NCBI GenBank assembly: GCA_026982255.1
Contig: JALSHL010000241.1
Location: forward strand, 1 to 12,612
Direction of reading: 5' to 3'
DNA from: Paracoccaceae bacterium
GTDB taxonomy: Bacteria > Pseudomonadota > Alphaproteobacteria > Rhodobacterales > Rhodobacteraceae
DNA: 12,612 nt
Below are positions 1-6,553 of this stretch, one piece after another (the stretch's first letter is position 1; each line of letters opens with the position of its first letter). The translations under genes were made by a program, and so were the position numbers. The notes under the pieces are model-generated. The model was not told the DNA's origin. It saw only the letters and a list, made by a program, of their open reading frames with translations, and ran no database searches.

Positions 1-10
1 CCCCAACCAT

Positions 11-346
11 ATGCACGAACCGATTGATCTGGCCTACTGGATCGACCGGAATTTCAATGCGGTCGAGGACACCTCTATCGCCCGCACCGCCCCGCTCTCG
101 GCCCCGATACTGGCAGAACTGAAGGCCGACCCTGTGCTGGCGGAGCTGCACGAAAAATCGGTGGTGTGGCGCCAACAGCAAATCCGCGCTCTGCTGCTCG
201 ATTCCGATGCGTTTTACCTTTACGCCCGCGTGCAGCAGGCCGGATCGACCGAAGTTCTGCCACAAGCGACGCAACGTCTGCTGTTCCGCCAACTCATGCA
301 GATGCGCCACGAAGTGATGCGCGCGAAGGCCGCGGAAACCCGCTGA
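11..346 (+). CDS. Hypothetical protein, possibly missing its N-terminus
   Basis: I do not recognise this family. The reading frame gives 111 residues from the ATG at 11. It is rich in Ala, Leu, Arg and Gln, largely helical in character (residues about 30-65 and 85-108), and has no signal peptide, membrane segment or cysteine. No Shine-Dalgarno sequence is visible in the 10 bases before the ATG, and the frame stays open to the window edge (codons for Pro-Asn-His). The true start could therefore lie outside the window and this could be the tail of a longer protein. It ends with TGA 68 bp before the GTG of the anion transporter on the same strand, so co-transcription is plausible. That this is a real gene is inferred from its position and its non-overlap with other convincing genes. 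The opposite-strand frame over it is only a shadow. Confidence 0.55.
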   Translation: MHEPIDLAYWIDRNFNAVEDTSIARTAPLSAPILAELKADPVLAELHEKSVVWRQQQIRALLLDSDAFYLYARVQQAGSTEVLPQATQRLLFRQLMQMRHEVMRAKAAETR

Positions 347-414
347 CCCTTCCAATCTTCGCCCGCCTCCTGTATGGGCTGCGTTCCAACCCGAACCAGA
401 AGCGGAACCGACCT

Positions 415-2031
415 GTGACACGCCCGACGACCCTTGCCGATTTTGCCAGACGTATCCGGCCCTCCGACGCCAACAGCCCGTTCAACGGCCTGACATTCAG
501 CCAGACCCGGATCGAGATCCTCTCCGGCCTGACCGTGGCGCTGGCGCTGGTGCCCGAGGCCGTGGCCTTCGCCTTCGTCGCCGGAGTCCCGCCGCTGGTC
601 GGCCTGTATGCGGCCTTCATGGTCGGGCTGATCACGGCGCTGTTCGGCGGGCGTCCGGGCATGATATCCGGCGCGACCGGCGCGCTGGCGGTGGTGATGG
701 TGGCGCTGGTGGCCGATCACGGTATCCAGTATCTGTTCGCTACCGTGGTCCTGATGGGCATCCTGCAATTGCTGGCGGGAATTTTCCGTCTCGGCAAATT
801 CATCCGCATGGTGCCGCATCCGGTGATGCTGGGCTTCGTCAACGGCCTGGCCATCGTGATTTTTCTGGCCCAGCTGGAACAGTTCAAGATCGTCAGCGAG
901 AACGGCGACAAGGTCTGGATGACCGGCACCACGCTGGCGCTGATGCTGGCGCTGGTCGGCGCGACCATGGCGCTGATCTATCTGACGCCGAAGGTCACCC
1001 GTTTCATCCCCGCACCGCTCGCCGCCATCGGCATCGTCGCCGGTCTGGTCATCGGTTTCGACCTGCCGGTGCCGCGCGTCGGCGACCTCGCCTCGCTGGA
1101 GGGCGGCCTGCCGCAATTCGCCATCCCGCAGGTGCCCTTCACTTTCGAGACCCTGAAAATCATTTTCCCCTACGCCCTGATCCTCGCCGCCATCGGCCTG
1201 ATCGAGAGCCTGCTGACCCTCAACCTCGTCGGCACCATGACCGGCAAACGCGGCGGCGCCTCGCAGGAATGTCTGGCGCAGGGGGCGGCCAATGTGGTGA
1301 CCGGATTCTTCGGCGGCATGGGCGGTTGCGCCATGATCGGCCAGTCGATGATCAACGTCAAATCCGGCGGCCGCACCCGCCTGTCCGGCATCGCCGCGGC
1401 GCTGTTCCTGCTGGCCTTTATCCTCTATGCCAGCGGCATTATCGAGCTGATCCCGCTGGCCGCCCTCGTCGGCGTGATGTTCATGGTGGTGATCGGCACC
1501 TTCGCATGGCAGAGCATCCGCATCCTGCGCCGCGTGCCGAAATCCGACGCGCTGGTGATCCTGCTGGTGACCGCCGTGACCGTGGCCGAGGATCTGGCCA
1601 TCGCCGTGGTCGTCGGCGTCATCGTTTCCGCGCTGGTCTACGCCTGGAACGCCGCCGCCCGCATCCAGGCCCTGCCGCGCCCCTCGAACAGCGAGGAAGG
1701 CGCGCTGGTCTATGAAATCGAAGGGCCGCTGTTCTTCGGCTCCGCAACCAAGTTTGTCGAGCTGTTCGACCCCGAAAACGACCCCGATCTGGTGATCCTG
1801 GATTTCATGGATTCCCGCATCGTCGACTATTCCGGCCTGCAGGCGATCGAGGCCGTAGCCGCGAAATACGAGGCCGCCGGCAAGCGCCTGCAACTGCGCC
1901 ACCTGACCCGCGACTGCCACCGCCTGCTGTCGAAGGCGGGGCAGCTGATGGTCGATATGGACGATGACCCCGATTACCGCGTTGCCGTGGATTACGACGT
2001 CAGGGTCGGGCGCATGGGCGGCGGGCACTGA
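415..2031 (+). CDS. SulP-family inorganic anion transporter with STAS domain
   Basis: This is an inner-membrane secondary transporter of the SulP (SLC26-like) family, whose members move sulfate, bicarbonate, dicarboxylates or other anions. From the GTG at 415 the protein has 538 residues, normal for the family. Residues about 35-415 form a chain of hydrophobic helices. The N-terminal stretch contains a PPLVGLYAA motif (59-67), and residue 264 is a Glu in the conserved IESLLT helix. A hydrophilic STAS domain follows (about 428-520); it contains DYSG, with Ser473 at the position phosphorylated in anti-sigma-factor antagonists. GTG 415 was chosen because AGCGGA lies 8 nt upstream, and a longer in-frame extension to 166 would overlap the preceding gene and lacks the family's N-terminal character. 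The substrate cannot be read from sequence: Glu264 aligns, by my memory of the family, with the ion-coupling acidic residue (Asp in Na+-driven BicA, Glu in proton-linked members). The family call is firm; 'sulfate permease' would be a guess. Confidence 0.93.
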   Translation: MTRPTTLADFARRIRPSDANSPFNGLTFSQTRIEILSGLTVALALVPEAVAFAFVAGVPPLVGLYAAFMVGLITALFGGRPGMISGATGALAVVMVALVADHGIQYLFATVVLMGILQLLAGIFRLGKFIRMVPHPVMLGFVNGLAIVIFLAQLEQFKIVSENGDKVWMTGTTLALMLALVGATMALIYLTPKVTRFIPAPLAAIGIVAGLVIGFDLPVPRVGDLASLEGGLPQFAIPQVPFTFETLKIIFPYALILAAIGLIESLLTLNLVGTMTGKRGGASQECLAQGAANVVTGFFGGMGGCAMIGQSMINVKSGGRTRLSGIAAALFLLAFILYASGIIELIPLAALVGVMFMVVIGTFAWQSIRILRRVPKSDALVILLVTAVTVAEDLAIAVVVGVIVSALVYAWNAAARIQALPRPSNSEEGALVYEIEGPLFFGSATKFVELFDPENDPDLVILDFMDSRIVDYSGLQAIEAVAAKYEAAGKRLQLRHLTRDCHRLLSKAGQLMVDMDDDPDYRVAVDYDVRVGRMGGGH

Positions 2032-2092
2032 CCGCCCGAATGGGGCTTCAACTCGCGGGCGTCCGGCGCTAACCTGCACCGGTTATCGCAAC

Positions 2093-2098
2093 AAAGGA
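2093..2098 (+). promoter_or_regulatory. Shine-Dalgarno site of glpD
   Basis: AAAGGA lies 6 nt before the GTG at 2105. It decides the start: the frame is open back to an ATG at 1964, but that extension lies inside the transporter gene, has no comparable ribosome site, and precedes the FAD-binding fold by an atypically long leader. Confidence 0.75.
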
Positions 2099-2104
2099 CA
2101 GCCC

Positions 2105-3613
2105 GTGGAAAACCCTGCCGACAGCGACGTTTACGATATCTTCATCATTGGCGGCGGCGTCAACGGTTGCGGCATTGCCCGCGATGCGGCAGGGCGCGGG
2201 CATTCGGTGTTTCTGGCCGAGATGGGCGATCTGGCGCAGGCGACCTCCTCGGCCTCGACCAAGATGTTCCACGGCGGTTTGCGCTATCTCGAATACTACG
2301 AATTCCGTCTGGTCCGCGAGGCTTTGCACGAGCGCGAGACCCTGCTGCGCGCCATGCCCCACATCAGCTGGCCCATGCGTTTTGTGCTGCCCTATACCAA
2401 AGGCCTGCGCCCCGCGTGGCTGATCCGGCTGGGGTTGTTCATCTATGATCACCTCGGCGGGCGCAAAATCCTGCCCGCCACCCGCACGCTGGATCTGCGC
2501 AGGGATCCGGTCGGCGCGGCGCTGAAGGAGGGGTTTACCAAGGCGTTCGAATATTCCGACTGCTGGGTGCAGGATGCCCGCCTCGTGGTGCTGAACGCCC
2601 GCGATGCGGCGGAACGCGGCGCCTCGATCAACCCGCGCACCAGGGTTCTGGCGGCCCGCCGTGCCGGTGATCTGTGGGAGGTGGAGACCGAGGACACCAC
2701 CACCGGCACCCGCGCCGTGACCCGCGCCCGCGTGCTGGTCAACGCCGCCGGTCCCTGGGTCGGCAAGGTGGTGCAGGACACCATCCATTCCCCTTCGACC
2801 GAAGGCGTCCGGCTGGTGCGCGGCAGCCATATCGTGGTGCCGAAAATCCACGACGACCCGCGCGCCTGCTTCTTCCAGAACAGGGACGGGCGCATCGGTT
2901 TCGTCATCCCGTTCGAGCAGGATTTCTCGCTGATCGGCACCACCGAGGCCGAACACGATACCGACCCCGGCGAAGCCTATTGCACCGAGGCCGAGGCCGC
3001 CTACCTCTGCGATTTCGTGTCGGAATACACCCGGAAGCCGGTGACGCAGGCCGATATCGTCTGGACCTACTCCGGCGTGCGGCCGCTCTATGACGACGGC
3101 GCCAGTTCCGCGACCGAGGCGACGCGGGACTATGTCCTGTCGCTGGACACCAAAGGCCCCGCGCCCTTGCTGAATATCTTCGGCGGCAAGATCACCACCT
3201 ATCGCCGTCTGGCCGAGGCGGCGCTGGCAAAACTGTCTCCGTATCTGGGCGAACGGGAAAACTGGACCGCCGGTGTGCCGCTGGCCGGCGGGGATTTTCC
3301 CGTGGACGGGGTGGCGGACCTGCAGGCGCGCATTGCCGCGACCTATCCGTTTCTGCCCGAACGCGAGGTGCTGCGGCTGCTGCGCACCTATGGCACCGAG
3401 GTGTTCGCGGTCTATGGCGATGCGGCCACTACCGCCGACCTCGGGCAGGACTTCGGCGGCGGTCTGTTCGAGGCCGAGGTGCGCTGGCTGCTGGACAGGG
3501 AGTTCGCCTATGACGCCGCGGATATCCTCTGGCGGCGGACCAAATGCGGCCTGCGCATGAGCGCGGCGCAGGCGGCGGACCTGCAAGACTGGCTGGAGGC
3601 CGAAAGGGGATAA
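2105..3613 (+). CDS. glpD: Aerobic glycerol-3-phosphate dehydrogenase (FAD)
   Basis: GlpD oxidises sn-glycerol-3-phosphate to dihydroxyacetone phosphate at the inner face of the cytoplasmic membrane and passes electrons to quinone. The protein is 502 residues from GTG 2105, matching the roughly 500 of the E. coli enzyme. The N-terminal dinucleotide-binding motif IGGGVNGCGIARDAAGRG (15-32) fits the first GlpD signature, and GGKITTYRRLA (360-370) fits the second. The conserved TSSASTKMFHGGLRYLE stretch (48-63) and GVRPLYDD (324-331) line the active site in this family. The C-terminal 120 residues are the usual helical cap domain. It starts 73 bp after the transporter stop on the same strand and is followed by a strong terminator. 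No glpK, glpF, glpR or glycerol-phosphate uptake gene is beside it, so its substrate supply must be encoded elsewhere. All key motifs are intact. Confidence 0.97.
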   Translation: MENPADSDVYDIFIIGGGVNGCGIARDAAGRGHSVFLAEMGDLAQATSSASTKMFHGGLRYLEYYEFRLVREALHERETLLRAMPHISWPMRFVLPYTKGLRPAWLIRLGLFIYDHLGGRKILPATRTLDLRRDPVGAALKEGFTKAFEYSDCWVQDARLVVLNARDAAERGASINPRTRVLAARRAGDLWEVETEDTTTGTRAVTRARVLVNAAGPWVGKVVQDTIHSPSTEGVRLVRGSHIVVPKIHDDPRACFFQNRDGRIGFVIPFEQDFSLIGTTEAEHDTDPGEAYCTEAEAAYLCDFVSEYTRKPVTQADIVWTYSGVRPLYDDGASSATEATRDYVLSLDTKGPAPLLNIFGGKITTYRRLAEAALAKLSPYLGERENWTAGVPLAGGDFPVDGVADLQARIAATYPFLPEREVLRLLRTYGTEVFAVYGDAATTADLGQDFGGGLFEAEVRWLLDREFAYDAADILWRRTKCGLRMSAAQAADLQDWLEAERG

Positions 3614-3697
3614 ACCGGAGTTTACGGGCCGGAATACGGGCCGCGGAAAACCGCTGGATTTTCCCGACAACGTTTTGGTATAACTATCTGCTTAAAA

Positions 3698-3737
3698 ACG
3701 GAAAAATACACTTATTGCCAGTTGGCAATTTTTCCGT
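3698..3737. terminator. Nested inverted repeat, probable bidirectional terminator
   Basis: An inner stem ATTGCC (3714-3719) / GGCAAT (3724-3729) with a 4-nt AGTT loop sits inside an outer inverted repeat ACGGAAAAA (3698-3706) / TTTTTCCGT (3729-3737). On the plus strand the inner hairpin runs straight into TTTTT, the intrinsic-terminator layout, 100 bp after the glpD stop. On the minus strand the A-tract of the left arm becomes a U-tract downstream of the same hairpin, so it can also stop transcription coming from pgi. The right arm touches the first base of the pgi stop codon (3737-3739). The surrounding AT-rich strip (about 3657-3735) stands out from the GC-rich genes. Confidence 0.7.
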
Positions 3738-5302
3738 CAACCGCCGGTTTTCAGCGCATTCAGCAAGGCAACGGTAGAGGCGTCCTTGCCTTCGGCACTT
3801 TCGGTGCCCTGCACACGCGGCAACATATCCAGCGCCAGAATCTTGCCCAGCTCTACCCCGAACTGGTCGAAACTGTTGATGTTCCAGATCACGCCCTCGA
3901 CAAAAACCCGGTGTTCGTAAAGCGCGATGATCCGCCCCAGCGTGCGCGGCGTCAGCTTGCGATAGGCCAGCGTGACCGAAGGGCGGTTGCCCGGAAACTC
4001 CCGTTGCGGGTCATCGGTTTCGGCCGGGTCGCGCCCGTGCATCAGCGCCTTGCTCTGCGCCAGACAATTGGCCACCAGCAGGTCGTGCTGGTATTTCAGC
4101 TCCGGCTCGTGCCCCTCGGCCGCGATCAGGAATTCGGCCGGCGCGATCTGGCTGCCCTGATGCAGCAACTGGAAAAACGCGTGCTGCCCGTTGCTGCCCA
4201 CCTGCCCCCAGACCACAGGGCCCGAGGCGCGTTGCAGCCTGTTGCCGTTACGGTCCACGCCCTTGCCGTTGCTCTCCATATCCAGCTGTTGCAGATAGGA
4301 GGGCAGGCGGCGCAAATGCTGGTCGTAGGGGTGGATCGCGCGCGAGCAATGGTTGCAGATGTTGATGTGCCAGATGCCGGTCATTGCCAGCAGAACCGGC
4401 AGGTTCTTTTCCGGCGGGGCGGTGCGGAAATGGCGGTCCATATCCTCGCCCCCCAGCAGGAATTCGCGAAACCGCTCCGGCCCGATGGCCAGCATCAGCG
4501 GCAGGCCGACCGGCCCCCAGATGGAATAGCGCCCGCCGACCCAGTCGGCAAAGCCGAACACGCGCTCCGCCGGCACACCGAAGGCCGCGGTTTTCCCGGT
4601 GGCCGAGGAAACCGCCGCAAGATGCGCGCCGAAACTGTCGCCGAGCGCCGCTTTCAGCCAGTCCACCGCAACGGCGGCGTTGGTCATGGTCTCGATAGTG
4701 GTGAAGGATTTGGAGGCGATGATCACCAGCGTGCGTGCCGGATCCAGCGCGGCCAGATTGTCGTGGATATCGGCCCCGTCGATATTCGAAACGAAGTGCG
4801 TGCGCGGCCCGTCGTGATAGGGCGCCAGCGCCAGCGTCGTCATCACAGGCCCGAGGTCCGAGCCGCCGATGCCGATATTGACCACATCGGTAAACGGCTG
4901 CCCGTCGGCGGCGGCAATCGTGCCGGAACGGATGCCGGTGGAGAATTCTCCCATGCGGTCGAGGGTCTCCAGCACCCCGGGCATCACGTTCTGCCCGTCC
5001 ACATAAACCGGCCCGCCCGACAGGTTGCGCAGGGCGGTATGCAGCACGGCGCGGTTTTCGGTGGTGTTGATTTTCTCGCCCGCGAACATGGCGTCGCGCC
5101 AGCCTTCGACGTCGCGTTCCCGCACCAGTTCCAGCAGCATGTCGAAGGCCGTATCGTCGATCGAGGTCTTGGAGATGTCGAGATACATATCGTCCAGCCA
5201 TGCCGAGAATTTGCGCACCCGTTCGGGTGTCATCATATCGGCGATGCGCAGGGATTTCGTGGCCGCGTGATGGTCGGCAAGGGCTTTCCAGATGTCGCTC
5301 AT
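3737..5302 (-). CDS. pgi: Glucose-6-phosphate isomerase
   Basis: Pgi is a cytoplasmic enzyme that interconverts glucose-6-phosphate and fructose-6-phosphate. Here it feeds the Entner-Doudoroff genes that precede it. The protein has 521 residues, somewhat shorter than the 549 of E. coli. It shows the sugar-phosphate loop VNIGIGGSDLGP (141-152), the first family signature around DWVGGRYSIWGPVG (253-266) and the second around FDQFGVELGK (478-487). The catalytic residues match the E. coli ones: Glu343 in DMESNGK, His374 in NGQH and Lys487. One departure is WGQVGS (365-370) where most homologues have WGEPGT; that Glu is not the catalytic base. The start overlaps the eda stop by 4 nt (ATGA), with GGAGAG at 5309-5314 six bases upstream, so translation is probably coupled. 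It is the last gene of the operon and ends at the shared terminator. Confidence 0.97.
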   Translation of the reverse strand: MSDIWKALADHHAATKSLRIADMMTPERVRKFSAWLDDMYLDISKTSIDDTAFDMLLELVRERDVEGWRDAMFAGEKINTTENRAVLHTALRNLSGGPVYVDGQNVMPGVLETLDRMGEFSTGIRSGTIAAADGQPFTDVVNIGIGGSDLGPVMTTLALAPYHDGPRTHFVSNIDGADIHDNLAALDPARTLVIIASKSFTTIETMTNAAVAVDWLKAALGDSFGAHLAAVSSATGKTAAFGVPAERVFGFADWVGGRYSIWGPVGLPLMLAIGPERFREFLLGGEDMDRHFRTAPPEKNLPVLLAMTGIWHINICNHCSRAIHPYDQHLRRLPSYLQQLDMESNGKGVDRNGNRLQRASGPVVWGQVGSNGQHAFFQLLHQGSQIAPAEFLIAAEGHEPELKYQHDLLVANCLAQSKALMHGRDPAETDDPQREFPGNRPSVTLAYRKLTPRTLGRIIALYEHRVFVEGVIWNINSFDQFGVELGKILALDMLPRVQGTESAEGKDASTVALLNALKTGG

Positions 5303-5946
5303 GCCGCGCTCTCCGTCGTGGCGGCGGCGCGGGCGAGGGATTCGATTTCATCCCATGCGCCTTTGGCGAGCAGTGCGGCGGGGGCGACCCAGCTGCCGCC
5401 GACGCACAGGACGTTGGGCAGCGACAGGTAGTCCCCCGCATTGGCAGCCGAGACGCCGCCGGTGGGGCAGAAGGCGATTTGCGGTAATGGTGCGCCGATG
5501 GCCTTGAGGGCGGGGGCGCCGCCTGCGGCCCCGGCGGGGAAGAATTTCTGCACGTCATAGCCGCGCTCCAGCAGGCGCATGGCCTCGGTCGCGGTGGCGG
5601 AGCCGGCGAGGAGCGGCAGGTTTTCCGCCTCGCAGGCCTGTATCAGCGCATCGGTGGCTCCGGGCGAGACGCCGAATTGCGCACCGGCGGCCTTGGCGGC
5701 GCGCACGTCCGCAGGGGTGATCAGGGTGCCGGCCCCGACAATACCGCCCGGAACATCGGCCATGGCGCGGATGGTGTCCAGCGCGGCGGGGGTGCGCAGG
5801 GTGACCTCCAGCGCGGGCAGGCCACCGGCGATCAGGGCCTCGGCCAGCGGGCGGGCGGCGGTGGCTTCGCGCACCACCAGCACCGGAATGACGGGGGCGC
5901 GGGAACATATCTCGCGGGTGATCTTGCTGGCATCTTGCGGAGTCAT
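5299..5946 (-). CDS. eda: KDPG aldolase (2-dehydro-3-deoxy-phosphogluconate aldolase)
   Basis: Eda is the class I aldolase that cleaves 2-keto-3-deoxy-6-phosphogluconate to pyruvate and glyceraldehyde-3-phosphate, the last dedicated Entner-Doudoroff step. The 215-residue protein is a single TIM barrel of normal length. Glu47 in ALEVTLRT is the general acid/base and Lys134 in VQKFFPA is the Schiff-base lysine. The phosphate-binding loops CPTGGV (160-165) and CVGGSW (181-186) are intact. The frame is open to an ATG at 6009, but I chose the ATG at 5944-5946. It places MTPQDASKITREI at the usual N-terminus and lies 7 nt after the stop of the upstream flavoprotein, whereas the longer form would overlap that gene by over 50 bases. 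There is no good Shine-Dalgarno before it, which suggests translation depends on ribosomes arriving from upstream. It overlaps pgi by ATGA. Confidence 0.95.
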   Translation of the reverse strand: MTPQDASKITREICSRAPVIPVLVVREATAARPLAEALIAGGLPALEVTLRTPAALDTIRAMADVPGGIVGAGTLITPADVRAAKAAGAQFGVSPGATDALIQACEAENLPLLAGSATATEAMRLLERGYDVQKFFPAGAAGGAPALKAIGAPLPQIAFCPTGGVSAANAGDYLSLPNVLCVGGSWVAPAALLAKGAWDEIESLARAAATTESAA

Positions 5947-5953
5947 ATACTTG

Positions 5954-6553
5954 TTACCAAAGGTTTTTTCTGGCCCGTTCAGGCCATGATCTGTCATATT
6001 CGGTGCCACCTTCGGCCCCGTTACTCAGTGCTTTTAGCATATCGCCGACGCCGGGCAAGTCAGGTGCCGCGCGCCCATCCCAGAGGCCGGAGCGCATCAC
6101 GGCGCGGGAACACTGGAAGTAGACCTCGGCCACCGAGACCAGCAGCACCGAGCGTGGCGGTTTGCCGGATTTGGTGAAACGTTCCAGCAAGGCGGGGTCG
6201 GCGGAGATCTTGCCGCGGCCGTTGACGCGCATCACCGTGCCGGATCCGGGGATCAGGAACATCAGCGAGAGGCGCGGGTCGCGCACGATGTTGCGCAGGG
6301 AATCGATGCGGTTGTTGCCGATGCGGTCGGGCAGGGCGAGGGTTTTGTCATCCAGCACGAAACAGACCTGCCCCTCGTCGCCGCGAGGCGAGGCGTCCAG
6401 CCCCTCTGGCCCGACGGTGGCCAGTGCCATGAAGGGGGCGGCCTCGATCCACTGGCGGTAGTGGCCGGTGATGTGGTCGGTGACCTTGATCATCGCGGCG
6501 GGTTTCGCGGTGCCGTAGAGCGATTCCAGTTTTTCGATCGTGTCGATTACCAT
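5954..6553 (-). CDS. FMN-binding split-barrel (PPOX-type) flavoprotein
   Basis: This 199-residue protein belongs to the pyridoxamine-5'-phosphate-oxidase-like, FMN-binding split-barrel superfamily. It resembles the subgroup I know from memory as MSMEG_1061/DR_2398-type. Visible marks are the N-terminal IEKLESLYGTAKP leader (6-18), APFMALATVGPEG (39-51), DASPRGDEG (53-61), the subgroup hallmark LPDRIGNNRIDSLRNI (74-89), the RVNGRG strand (109-114) and VYFQCSRAVMRSGLW (144-158). The biochemical role is unknown; relatives bind flavin or deazaflavin and reduce or oxidise small molecules, so it is not PdxH. It lies between edd and eda. Its ATG overlaps the edd stop by 7 nt, with AAGAAGG 9 nt upstream inside edd, and eda starts 7 nt after its stop. 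Co-expression with the Entner-Doudoroff genes is therefore nearly certain, while a metabolic link is only inferred. Confidence 0.88.
   Translation of the reverse strand: MVIDTIEKLESLYGTAKPAAMIKVTDHITGHYRQWIEAAPFMALATVGPEGLDASPRGDEGQVCFVLDDKTLALPDRIGNNRIDSLRNIVRDPRLSLMFLIPGSGTVMRVNGRGKISADPALLERFTKSGKPPRSVLLVSVAEVYFQCSRAVMRSGLWDGRAAPDLPGVGDMLKALSNGAEGGTEYDRSWPERARKNLW

Noticed and set aside
2016..2038. GGGCGG/CCGCCC inverted repeat around the transporter stop codon
   Set aside because: It is short, partly coding, not followed by a T-run, and competes with another pairing; it is not good evidence for a terminator.
220..2079. 619-residue open frame on the minus strand over the transporter gene
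   Set aside because: Its product is dominated by Gln, His, Asp, Gly and Arg, typical of an antisense shadow in GC-rich DNA, with no motif; the plus strand encodes a clear SulP protein.
2069..3670. 533-residue minus-strand frame opposite glpD
   Set aside because: It is a shadow frame with low-complexity composition; glpD is unambiguous on the other strand.
4191..4212. Apparent loss of the Pgi catalytic glutamate (Gln in WGQVGS)
   Set aside because: Counting along the E. coli protein places the catalytic Glu in the MESNGK motif, which is intact here (Glu343), so the enzyme should be active.
3722..5431. 569-residue plus-strand frame opposite pgi
   Set aside because: It is an antisense shadow with no recognisable domain, and Pgi motifs are complete on the minus strand.
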